Shown here: piece by piece, positions 57,109 to 64,000 of the stretch
Numbering within the stretch: the stretch's first letter is position 1
How the letters are laid out: the number at the start of each line of letters is the position of its first letter
Source: Streptomyces sp. HB132
GTDB lineage: Bacteria > Actinomycetota > Actinomycetes > Streptomycetales > Streptomycetaceae
Reading direction: 5' to 3'
NCBI RefSeq assembly: GCF_016909575.1
Contig: NZ_JAFBGA010000019.1
Location: 1 to 64,000, forward strand
DNA: 64,000 nt
Notes under the pieces: model-generated
The model's database searches: none
Told to the model about the DNA's origin: nothing
What the model saw: the letters and a program-made list of their open reading frames with translations, nothing else
Position numbers and translations under genes: made by a program

Positions 57109-58194
57109 CTACCGCAGCCGCGCGACCCTGCCCTTCTCACCCGCGGCCCAGCAGCCGCCGTCCGAGGCGCAGTCGACCGTGTCGTACGAGCCGGTGTCCA
57201 CGGTCCGCCAGGTCCGGCCGCCGTCCCGCGTGACATCGGTTCCGGTGGGACCCACCGCGAGCGCCGACCAACGGCTGTGCGGCAGCCACGCGACCCCGGA
57301 CCGATAGGCCGGCGGCGGGGCGTCCGCGCTCCGCCAGCTCCGGCCGCCGTTCCCGGTCACGGACGCGGCTTCCGGCGACGGCTGGTCCGCCCGGTAGTCG
57401 CCGCCGACCGCGATGCCGTGCGCACGGTCGCGGAAGGCGAGGCCGAACACCCCACGTGCCGGGTCCCCGGCCGGGATGCGGGACGCGGCTTCCGTCCAGT
57501 TCAGACCGCGGTCACCGGAGTGGAGCACCCGGGAGGTCGCCGCGCCGCCGGTGGCGAGCCAGACGTCCCGCGTGCCCGAGCTGACGAGGCACTGGCCGCT
57601 CGCTGCGAACCCGGCCTCTCCGGGCTGTGCCTGGGGCATCCCCGCGTCGGGAAGCACCCGCCAGTTCCGTCCGCCGTCGGAGGTCGACAGGACGCGGAAC
57701 CTCCCGTCGACCGGGTCGCTCATCGCCAGGCCGTGGCGGTGGTCGAAAAAGGCCAGACAGTCGTAGAAGGCCCGGGCATCGGTGTTGCGGAAGGACTCCG
57801 ACCAGGTCGTGCCGCCGTCCTCGGTGCGGAAGACCCGGGACGCCTCACCCTCTCCGATGGACAACGCCACGGCCCGCCGTCGGTCGAAGGCCTCGATGTC
57901 ACGGAACTCCAGCCCGGCCGCACCGGCCGGCGAGACGTCCTGCCAGTGGCGCCCTCCGTCCGTGGTGCGCAGCACCGTGCCCCCGGTGCCCGCTGCCCAG
58001 GCGGCGTCGCGGCCTACGGCCGCAAGGCCTCGGAGGCGCACCTCCGTACCCGTGGCGGTGAGCACCCACCCCGGGTCCCGGTCCGGGTGCCCAACCGGTG
58101 CGGCCCGCGCCGTCGGTGCGACCAGTGCGGCGGTCACCGCAGCGCCGCACAGCACCGGTGCCATCAGCCTTCTCATCTTCCCCATGGCCCTCAT
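57109..58194 (-). CDS. Secreted BNR/sialidase-fold repeat protein (HCF136-like)
   Basis: A 361-residue exported beta-propeller. A signal peptide occupies about residues 1-32 (RRLMAPVLCGAAVTAALVAP, ARAAP). Repeated BNR/Asp-box motifs follow: VLRTTDGGRHWQD, VFRTEDGGTTWSE, VLSTSDGGRNWRV, VLHSGDRGLNWTE, VTGNGGRSW and VTRDGGRTWRT. The nearest described relatives are the photosystem assembly factor HCF136/Ycf48 and uncharacterised actinobacterial 'oxidoreductase' annotations. No sialidase catalytic triad is evident. Starts at 58194, 58185 and 58176 are all possible. Confidence 0.85.
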   Translation of the reverse strand: MRAMGKMRRLMAPVLCGAAVTAALVAPTARAAPVGHPDRDPGWVLTATGTEVRLRGLAAVGRDAAWAAGTGGTVLRTTDGGRHWQDVSPAGAAGLEFRDIEAFDRRRAVALSIGEGEASRVFRTEDGGTTWSESFRNTDARAFYDCLAFFDHRHGLAMSDPVDGRFRVLSTSDGGRNWRVLPDAGMPQAQPGEAGFAASGQCLVSSGTRDVWLATGGAATSRVLHSGDRGLNWTEAASRIPAGDPARGVFGLAFRDRAHGIAVGGDYRADQPSPEAASVTGNGGRSWRSADAPPPAYRSGVAWLPHSRWSALAVGPTGTDVTRDGGRTWRTVDTGSYDTVDCASDGGCWAAGEKGRVARLR

Positions 58195-58376
58195 GGCGCT
58201 GGAAGCTAACCCACCCGTGGGCGGCAGTCCAGGGTGCGCCGCGCGAAACGGGGCAGTTGATCGGAGAGGGTGCAGCGGTGACGCAGCTCACGCTGCCCGG
58301 CAGTGCACGGATCGAGACGTTCCGTCGTCTACTCCAATGCCGGGAACCGTTCGTCCGAGGCGAGAGGGAGCAGGTC

Positions 58377-58793
58377 TTGTCCAGCGTTATCGAGCAGTCC
58401 GTGCAGGCACGTATGGTCGCGTCCGCACCGCGTATGGAGACCCTGCCCGCCACTCTGCACTACGACCGCGAGGACCCCTTTGCCGTCCGCATGGCGTTCC
58501 CGGCGCCCGCGACCCTCGAAGGCACCGAGGTTTCCTGGGAGTTCTCCCGGGAGTTGCTCGCCACGGGCATGGACTCACCCGCCGGCGCCGGCGACGTGCG
58601 GGTCCGGCCGTTCGGGTACGACCGCACGGTCCTGGAGTTCCACGCGGTCGAGGGCATCGCGATGGTGCACGTGCGGACGTCGGAGCTGCGCCGCTTCCTG
58701 AAGCGGGCGCAGGAACTGGTTCCGGCGGGGGACGAATACCTCTTCCTCGATCTGGACGGCGATCTGACCGACCTGCTGGGCGGGTCCTCCTGA
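58377..58793 (+). CDS. ssgD: SsgA-like sporulation / cell division regulator (SsgD-like)
   Basis: SsgA-like proteins guide septum and cell-wall events in sporulating actinomycetes. The 138-residue product has SVIEQSVQARMVASAPRMET, PATLHYDREDPFAVRMAF, VSWEFSRELLATGM and VRVRPFGYDRTVLEFHAVEG, the core SALP pattern. The TTG at 58377 follows GAGGGAG and yields the usual family length; a GTG at 58278 with GGAGAGGG is in frame and would add 33 residues. The assignment to SsgD rests on remembered gene order near SCO6722 and on general resemblance, not on an alignment. Confidence 0.85.
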   Translation: MSSVIEQSVQARMVASAPRMETLPATLHYDREDPFAVRMAFPAPATLEGTEVSWEFSRELLATGMDSPAGAGDVRVRPFGYDRTVLEFHAVEGIAMVHVRTSELRRFLKRAQELVPAGDEYLFLDLDGDLTDLLGGSS

Positions 58794-59150
58794 GCCGCGC
58801 CTCCTGACCGTCGCCGCAGTGCTGAGCCGAGGGTTCCTTCAGCCGGCGCGGCACGGGGCCTGGCCGACCCACGTCGCGCGGCGCGTCCACCCGACGGGCC
58901 GCGGTCAGCGGGCCCGCGGACGCCCGCCTCGCCCGATGTCGCCCGCACGGCCCGAATTCGGTTGCGTGGCGGCGAGGCCTCTCGTAGCGTCACCGGTGTC
59001 CCTGTCGTCGTCGGATCGGAGAAGGACGTTGCTCCACATCTGAGGTGTCCGCCGGCCGTGCCGCGCGCCCCGAGGCGCGTGTGCCGTGCGTGACCCACCC
59101 CGATGTCCGAGCCGTTCTCCGTGTTTTCCCGACGCATCCGGGAGGCCCTC
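58794..59150. other. Leader region of the second ABC-F gene
   Basis: TTGCGT (58962-58967) and TAGCGT (58985-58990) are a good vegetative promoter with a 17-base spacer. The roughly 150-base leader beyond it contains GAGAAGGA followed by a minute ORF (TTG CTC CAC ATC TGA, 59030-59044) and a small hairpin (CGCGCC/GGCGCG). This resembles antibiotic-induced leaders of ABC-F genes, but the peptide is only four residues. No other gene is recognised. Confidence 0.5.
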
Positions 59151-60797
59151 GTGCCTGCATCCTCGACCCATGTCCTCTGTTCTTCCCTCTCGTTCGCCTG
59201 GCCGGACGGCAGCGAGGTCTTCGACGACTTCCACCTGGCTGTGGGCCCCGGCCGAACCGGGCTCATCGGACTCAACGGCTGTGGGAAGTCGACCCTGTTG
59301 CGTCTGATCGCCGGTGAACTCGGACCGACCGCCGGACACATCGCAACGGCAGGCGACATCGGCCACCTCACCCAGGACCTCGTCCTGGACACCGCTCTGC
59401 GGGTGGACGAGGTCCTCGGGGTGGCGAGCGCGCGGGCTGCGCTGCTCGCCATCGAGGCGGGCGACGCCCGCGAGGAGCACTTCGCCGCGGTCGGTGACGA
59501 CTGGGACGTCGAGGAACGCGCCCGCGCCGTGCTCGGCCGGCTCGGCATGTCCGGCATCGGCCTCGACCGCACCGTCGGGGAGCTGTCCGGCGGTGAGTGC
59601 GTGCTGCTGCGGCTGGCGGCCCTGCTGCTGGCACGGCCTTCCGTTCTTCTCCTGGACGAGCCGACCAACAACCTCGATCTGTACGCCCGACAGCGGCTGT
59701 ACGAGGCGGTGGAAGCCTGGACGGGGGTGCTGGTCGTGGTCAGCCACGACCGGGAACTGCTGCAGCGGGTGGACAGGATCGCGGACCTCCGCGACGGCGC
59801 GGTCACCTGGTACGGCGGCAACCTGTCCGCGTACGAGGAGGCGCTGGCCGTGGAGCAGGAGGCGGCCGGGCGGATGGTGCGGGTCGCGGAGGCCGACGTG
59901 CGGCGGCAGAAGCGCGAACTCGCCGACGCGCACGTCAAGCTGGCCCGGCGGAAGCGGTACGGGCAGAAGATGTGGGACACCAAGCGTGAGCCGAAGGCCG
60001 TGATGAACCTGCGCAAGCGGACGGCCCAGGAGTCGGCCGGCAAGCACCGCATCATGCACACGGAGCGGCTGGCGGACGCCGAGGAACGTCTCGACGAGGC
60101 GGTCGACGCGGTTCGGGACGACGAGGCCATCCGGATCGAACTGCCGCACACCCGGGTGCATCCGGGCCGCGGCGTGCTGGTGCTCCGCGATCTCGAACTC
60201 GCCCACGGGGGACGGGTGCGGGGCGAATGGGACCTGCGCGGCCCGGAGCGGATCGCACTGGTCGGCCGTAACGGCGCGGGGAAGACGACGCTTCTGCGTA
60301 CCATCGTGGGCGAGCTCGATCCGGTGTCGGGCGAGGCGGCCGCGCAGGTGCCGGTGGGTTTCCTGCCGCAGCGTCTCGACGTCCTCGACGGTGCGATGTC
60401 CCTGGTCGAGAACGTCGCGCGCGTCGCGCCCGGCGCCACCGGCAACGCCATCCGGGCGAGGCTGGCGCACTTCCTCTTCAAGGGCGCGCGTGCGGACCGG
60501 CCGGCCGACGCGCTCTCGGGCGGTGAGCGCTTCCGGGCCACACTGGCAGCACTGCTGCTCACCGAGCCCGCTCCCCGGCTGCTGATGCTGGACGAGCCGA
60601 CGAACAGCCTCGACCTGCCCGGTGTCCGCCGCCTGACCTCGGCGCTGGAGGCCTTCGAGGGCGCGCTCATCGTGGCGAGCCACGACATGCCGTTCCTGAA
60701 GTCGCTGGGGATCACCCGCTGGTTGCTCCTGGACGCGGAAGGGCTCCGGGACACCACCCCCGGGGCGCTACCGGGACTCGGGCCCCAGGACGCCTGA
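59151..60797 (+). CDS. ABC-F family ATPase, second copy
   Basis: A 548-residue tandem ABC protein. Domain 1 has GLNGCGKST (note Cys in Walker A), LSGGECVLLRLAALLLARPS and LLLDEPTNNLDLYARQ. Domain 2 has GRNGAGKTT, ALSGGERFRATLAALLLTEP and LMLDEPTNSLDLPG. The long charged linker (about 230-320, with RKRYGQKMWDTKREPKAVMN) is typical of ABC-F interdomain arms. GTG at 59151 follows GGGAGG by 5 bases; the upstream ATG at 59103 lacks a ribosome site. It might be a ribosome-protection resistance protein. The promoter and leader upstream support regulated expression. Confidence 0.9.
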   Translation: MPASSTHVLCSSLSFAWPDGSEVFDDFHLAVGPGRTGLIGLNGCGKSTLLRLIAGELGPTAGHIATAGDIGHLTQDLVLDTALRVDEVLGVASARAALLAIEAGDAREEHFAAVGDDWDVEERARAVLGRLGMSGIGLDRTVGELSGGECVLLRLAALLLARPSVLLLDEPTNNLDLYARQRLYEAVEAWTGVLVVVSHDRELLQRVDRIADLRDGAVTWYGGNLSAYEEALAVEQEAAGRMVRVAEADVRRQKRELADAHVKLARRKRYGQKMWDTKREPKAVMNLRKRTAQESAGKHRIMHTERLADAEERLDEAVDAVRDDEAIRIELPHTRVHPGRGVLVLRDLELAHGGRVRGEWDLRGPERIALVGRNGAGKTTLLRTIVGELDPVSGEAAAQVPVGFLPQRLDVLDGAMSLVENVARVAPGATGNAIRARLAHFLFKGARADRPADALSGGERFRATLAALLLTEPAPRLLMLDEPTNSLDLPGVRRLTSALEAFEGALIVASHDMPFLKSLGITRWLLLDAEGLRDTTPGALPGLGPQDA

Positions 60798-60893
60798 CTT
60801 GTCCGCCGGTGTACACCTTTGACCTGCGCGGATAACACTCGGTGAACAGACACCACGAGGAGCGGGCTTGGCTATGGCCTTACTGCCGCCTTA

Positions 60894-60931
60894 ACCTACG
60901 GTCACGTAACCTACGAAGCCGTAGGTATATT
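60894..60931. promoter_or_regulatory. Desaturase promoter and TetR-type operator
   Basis: ACCTACG (60909-60915), spacer AAGC and CGTAGGT (60920-60926) are a perfect 7-base dyad; an extra ACCTACG half-site lies at 60894-60900. The dyad touches a strong -10 TATATT (60926-60931). A repressor bound here would block the desaturase promoter. Confidence 0.75.
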
Positions 60932-60954
60932 TCTCCCGTCCCCAGGAGCCCCCC

Positions 60955-61932
60955 GTGACGATCACCTCTCCCCATCTGGGCAGTTCGAAGGCGTGGACAG
61001 ACGCCCAGCTGCTGTACGCGCTGGAGGAGGTGGTGGAGAAGGAACTCAACCGCCATCTCAAGGTCGCCAAGGACTGGATGCCCCACGAGTACGTACCGTT
61101 CTCCGACGGCCGGAACTTCCCGGGTGTCTTCGAGGACGGCGAGGCGTGGGAGACCAGCCAGTCCAAGGTCACCGACATCGGTCGCATCGCCCTCGTCGTG
61201 AACCTGCTGACCGAGGACAACCTCCCCAGCTACCACCACGAGATCGCCTCGCTCTTCGGCCGCGACGGCGCCTGGGGCACCTGGGTGCACCGCTGGACCG
61301 CGGAGGAGGGCCGGCACGGCATCGTGATGCGCGACTACCTGCTCACCTCGCGCGCCGTGGACCCGGACAAGCTCGAGCATTTCCGCATGGCGCACATGGC
61401 GGAGGGCTTCGAGTCCGACAACCGCCACTCGATGCTGCACTCCGTGGCGTACGTCGCGTTCCAGGAGCTCGCGACCCGCGTCTCGCACCGCAACACCGGT
61501 CACCAGTCGGGCGACCCGGTGTGCGACCGGATGCTGGCCCGGATCGCGACCGACGAGAACCTGCACATGGTCTTCTACCGCAACCTGCTGGGCGCGGCCT
61601 TCGATCTTGCCCCGGACCTCACGATGCAGTCCGTCCGCGACGTGGTCGTCAACTTCCGGATGCCCGGTCACGGCATGCCCGGCTTCGAGCGGGCCGCCGC
61701 GCAGATGGCCATCGGCGAGATCTACAACATGCGCATCCACCACGACGACGTGATCCAGCCCGTCCTGCGGTACCTGAAGGTCCTCGACATCGACGGCCTC
61801 GGTCCGGAGGGCCTCAAGGCGCAGGAGGAGCTCGGGCTGTACATGAGCGGTCTGGACAGCGAGGCGTCGAAGTTCGACGAGAAGCTGGCGGCCCGCAAGG
61901 CCCGCCTGGCGGCCCGGGCCGACCAGGGCTGA
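60955..61932 (+). CDS. Acyl-ACP desaturase (soluble di-iron)
   Basis: The 325-residue ferritin-like enzyme introduces a double bond into an acyl-carrier-protein-bound fatty acid, as in plant stearoyl-ACP desaturase and mycobacterial DesA. Iron-ligand helices are visible: LTEDNLPSYHHEIASLFG, RWTAEEGRHGIVMRDYLL (EExxH), AYVAFQELATRVSHRNTG and RIATDENLHMVFYRNLLG (DENLH). The length is typical. GTG at 60955 follows AGGAG. The palindromic operator upstream implies feedback control of membrane fluidity, which also touches hopanoid function. Confidence 0.95.
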   Translation: MTITSPHLGSSKAWTDAQLLYALEEVVEKELNRHLKVAKDWMPHEYVPFSDGRNFPGVFEDGEAWETSQSKVTDIGRIALVVNLLTEDNLPSYHHEIASLFGRDGAWGTWVHRWTAEEGRHGIVMRDYLLTSRAVDPDKLEHFRMAHMAEGFESDNRHSMLHSVAYVAFQELATRVSHRNTGHQSGDPVCDRMLARIATDENLHMVFYRNLLGAAFDLAPDLTMQSVRDVVVNFRMPGHGMPGFERAAAQMAIGEIYNMRIHHDDVIQPVLRYLKVLDIDGLGPEGLKAQEELGLYMSGLDSEASKFDEKLAARKARLAARADQG

Positions 61933-62368
61933 TCCGCCCGGCATCCGTCCCGGCCGGGATCGGGATCCGCTCCCCGCCCCCGGCCGGACGGCGTCGGCCG
62001 CACGTATCGCGCGTGCGCCACTCGGGACGAAGAAGACGGACGGCCTCGGAGCACCGGGGCGGTTCGTCAGTACGACGCGACGGTCCCGCACGGCCCAGGT
62101 GTCGGGGCGAACGGCTTCTACGGCTTCCGGCGCGCCGCGACGGCGTCGGCGGCACGGCCGCGGAGGGCGGCGACGGCACGGCGCGTCCCCATGCCCGGCC
62201 CCGCGGGCCCCTGATCGCCGACCGGCTCTCGCCGAGGGACGAAGCAGCCCCTGGTGCGGCAGGTACAAGGCGACGCCTGACGGATCACCTGACGGGAAGG
62301 CCGGTCGGTGGCCTGACGGGAGGGCCGGACGGAACACTCGCCGACGCACGGGCCCGTCGGGCCGACGC
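61933..62368. other. Intergenic region between desaturase and WhiB-like genes
   Basis: About 435 bases between convergent genes. No frame resembles a known protein. Two imperfect copies of CCTGACGGGAAGGCCGG lie at 62288-62304 and 62312-62328 (24-base period, one difference). Terminators for the two convergent genes are expected here, but no long perfect hairpin stands out. Confidence 0.6.
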
Positions 62369-62620
62369 TCAGCCTCGTGCGGAGCGGCTTCTCCGCAGTC
62401 GGTCCCGCTCCTTCTCCGACATGCCGCCCCAGACGCCGAAGCGCTCGTCGTGGGCGAGTGCGTACTCCAGGCACGCCACGCGGCCCTCGCAGGCGTTGCA
62501 CAGCTGCTTGGCCTCGCGGGTGGAGCTGCCCGGCGCCGGGAAGAAGAACTCGGGCCCGGCCTGCGCGCACAGCGCGGTCTCCCGCCATAGGAGCTCGTCG
62601 GTCATGGTGTTGATCGGCAT
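62369..62620 (-). CDS. WhiB-like iron-sulfur regulator
   Basis: The 83-residue protein has the four cysteines of the WhiB [4Fe-4S] domain in TALCAQ, QLCNACEGRVACLEYAL (CxxC plus CxxxxxC), the GVWGG turn and the basic C-terminus ERDRLRRSRSARG. WhiB-like proteins usually bind sigma factor HrdB/SigA region 4 and control development or stress genes. The start is uncertain: ATG at 62620 or 62605, neither with a clear ribosome site. S. coelicolor has a whiB-like gene at the equivalent place from memory. Confidence 0.92.
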   Translation of the reverse strand: MPINTMTDELLWRETALCAQAGPEFFFPAPGSSTREAKQLCNACEGRVACLEYALAHDERFGVWGGMSEKERDRLRRSRSARG

Positions 62621-62721
62621 GGGGCCCACGGTGCCCGGTCGCGACAAACAAGCGATCAACGATCGTTGAACGGCCGGGCCGACAGCGGACTCCTCGCTCC
62701 CGGCACGCCCGGCCCCGCGGA

Positions 62722-63519
62722 TCAGTCCTGCGGCATCGGCAGGGGCTTGATCACGGCGAAGGCGGCACCCGCCGGGTCGGCGAAGGTGGCGATCCGGCCG
62801 ACGTCGGGCAGGTCCACCGCAGCCATGGTCACCCGTCCGCCCAGCCGCTCCACGCCGGCGGCCACCGCGTCGGTGTCCTCCACGGCGAAGTACGGCAGCC
62901 AGTGAGGCCCGGCACCGGTCTGGCTGGGCACCGCGTCGAGGGGCTGGATGCCTCCGAAGAAGGACTCGGCTCCATCACTTCCGGCGGGCCGGATCATCGT
63001 GTAGGGACCGCTGGGGAAGGACATGATGTCGGTCTGCCACCCGAAGACGGTGTGGAAGAAGGCGGCCGCCGCGGGAACGTCCGGCGTGTACAGCTCGGAC
63101 CAGATCAACGCGCCGTTCTCCATGATCATTCCGAGGCCGGGGTTGGTCCCGGGCTGCCAGACGCCGAAGTACGCGCCGAGACTGTCCGTGAAGCCACCCA
63201 TGCGCCCGTAGTCGAGCACGTCCATCGGAGGGAACGCCGCCGACCCTCCGGCCAGCTCGACCGTCCGGGCCGTGGCGTCCGCGTCGGGGGTCTGGAAGTA
63301 GACCGACCAGGCGGGCTGCCCCTGGTCCTCCGGCACGGTCATGACCCCCGCGACGTTTTTGCCCCGCAGCTGGTACATCCCGTAGCCACCCGTCTCCGGG
63401 CCGCCGGGGACCAGGTCCCAGCCGAAGAGACCGTTGTAGAAGGCCGTGGCCGCCTCGATGTCGGGGGTGCCGAGGTCGATCCAGTTGGGGGCGCCGGTGA
63501 CGAAAGCCGGGTCGAGCAT
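62722..63519 (-). CDS. VOC-family protein with two glyoxalase-like domains
   Basis: A 265-residue tandem vicinal-oxygen-chelate protein. Repeat 1 (about 8-125) contains GAPNWIDLGTPDIEAATAFY, NGLFGWDL and MGGFTDSLGAYFGVWQPG; repeat 2 (about 135-262) contains LIWSELYTPDVPAAAAFFHT, VFGWQTDI and RIATFADPAGAAFAVIKP. Many Streptomyces homologues (such as the hydroxylase-like CFP30B group) bind small molecules, with no fixed activity. ATG at 63519 follows AAGGAG. Confidence 0.9.
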   Translation of the reverse strand: MLDPAFVTGAPNWIDLGTPDIEAATAFYNGLFGWDLVPGGPETGGYGMYQLRGKNVAGVMTVPEDQGQPAWSVYFQTPDADATARTVELAGGSAAFPPMDVLDYGRMGGFTDSLGAYFGVWQPGTNPGLGMIMENGALIWSELYTPDVPAAAAFFHTVFGWQTDIMSFPSGPYTMIRPAGSDGAESFFGGIQPLDAVPSQTGAGPHWLPYFAVEDTDAVAAGVERLGGRVTMAAVDLPDVGRIATFADPAGAAFAVIKPLPMPQD

Positions 63520-63719
63520 GATGTGCTCCTTCGGCGGGTCCCGTGGTCCCGCTCGTCTTGTCGGAGATGGAGGTGCCGCGCATCTCCGAGTCTTGCACCA
63601 GGCACCGACGACCGCAGTTCGCACCGTGCGGGACGCCGCAGGTGTCGTGGCACGATGAAGCCGGTCGGTGGCGGGCCGCGACGACTGCGGACCGCGGTGG
63701 CGGGAACAGAAGGACGTAC

Positions 63720-64000
63720 ATGACTCAGGCCGGACCCACGGGCGACGTACCCACGGGAAGATCCGCACGGGCACTGCTCGGGAACGCCCAGGTGCTCGCC
63801 GGTTCGGCCCGGGCGGTGCTGGACGACCACCGCGGCGCCGTCGAGACCGCGCGCGCCGCACTCGATCCCCTGCTCGACTCCCTCGTCGACCACGGGCTGG
63901 CCTCCATCCCCGTCTCCCGGCTGACGGAGGTCACGGAGGGCCGGCTGCGGCTCGGCGCGCTGGAGCAGGCCGGATACGGAACGGTCGGCCGGGTCCACGG
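63720..64000 (+). CDS. 5' end of a helix-hairpin-helix protein (partial)
   Basis: The frame from ATG at 63720 (after GAAGGACGTAC) is open to the window edge, giving 93 residues. The product is helical and Ala-rich (RAVLDDHRGAVETARAALDP). It ends with PVSRLTEVTEGRLRLGALEQ AGYGTVG, which resembles the N-terminal helix-hairpin-helix of Streptomyces DNA helicase / AAA ATPase-type proteins; I am not certain of this. It is divergent from the VOC gene. Confidence 0.65.
   Translation, partial: MTQAGPTGDVPTGRSARALLGNAQVLAGSARAVLDDHRGAVETARAALDPLLDSLVDHGLASIPVSRLTEVTEGRLRLGALEQAGYGTVGRVH

Noticed and set aside
58460..60856. 798-codon minus-strand frame opposite the second ABC-F gene
   Set aside because: Ser/Arg-rich antisense product spanning two genes and a promoter; no known family.
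62277..62332. CRISPR-like short repeats
   Set aside because: Only two 17-base copies with a 7-base separation; not repeat-spacer structure.

Overview
The window is a stretch of a Streptomyces chromosome. The evidence is very high GC with strong G/C at third codon positions, many GTG/TTG starts, an SsgA-like sporulation protein, a WhiB-like protein, an F420-type LLM oxidoreductase and a complete hopanoid operon. From memory, gene content and order match the Streptomyces coelicolor region from about SCO6773 (left) down to about SCO6714 (right); no alignment was run. The first 125 bases are homopolymer runs that look like a contig-end artefact.

Layout. (1) 150-3475: a LysM/M23 cell-wall hydrolase behind a c-di-AMP (ydaO-type) riboswitch; a tyrosine phosphatase whose 3' end is tandemly repeated; a small membrane protein with an XRE-cupin regulator. 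(2) 3486-13357, minus strand: the hopanoid operon hpnC-hpnD-small ORF-hpnE-polyprenyl synthase-shc-hpnG-hpnH, then a class III aminotransferase. Most genes overlap or nearly touch, and two tiny ORFs are wired into the couplings. (3) 13716-20784, minus strand: a surface-glycoconjugate locus with an ABC exporter pair, GT2 glycosyltransferase, two CDP-alcohol phosphotransferases, a glycerol-1-phosphate-dehydrogenase-like enzyme and a LicC-like nucleotidyltransferase. (4) 21059-25366, plus strand: galE, a zinc-type CDF exporter, a methyltransferase-GNAT fusion behind a short leader ORF, and idi.

(5) 25391-32896: an anti-sigma-type ATPase, an HdeD-like membrane protein, an enoyl-CoA hydratase, two DJ-1/PfpI-fold genes (one a GlxA-type AraC regulator), an SCO6745-family protein, a 43-residue protein and tex. 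(6) 33057-44980: LacI regulators with palindromic operators, a ricin-lectin pectate lyase, an ABC-F protein, a D-amino-acid-oxidase-like protein, a BCCT transporter, two DUF2236 (MpaB-like) oxygenases, a truncated aldehyde dehydrogenase and a TetR regulator. (7) 45573-54506: a TARG1-like macro domain, a decayed acyl-CoA ligase, and a CoA-thioester catabolic set (MerR; FadB-like, FadA-like, acyl-CoA dehydrogenase, LLM oxidoreductase, CaiB transferase). (8) 54710-64000: an enoyl-reductase-like protein, endonuclease V, a BNR-repeat secreted protein, SsgD-like protein, a second ABC-F, an acyl-ACP desaturase with a clear operator, WhiB-like and VOC proteins, and the 5' end of another gene.

How the genes work together: idi and the polyprenyl synthase feed HpnC/D/E, which make squalene. 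Shc cyclises it, HpnH adds adenosine, HpnG removes adenine, and the aminotransferase can cap the side chain. The neighbouring locus has the parts to make a cytidylyl-activated alcohol phosphate, transfer it to an acceptor, glycosylate it and export it. I consider that locus, with its archaeal-type dehydrogenase and a paired degenerate/intact CDP-alcohol transferase, the best candidate for an undescribed pathway. No tRNA, rRNA, CRISPR array, insertion sequence or prophage was recognised.
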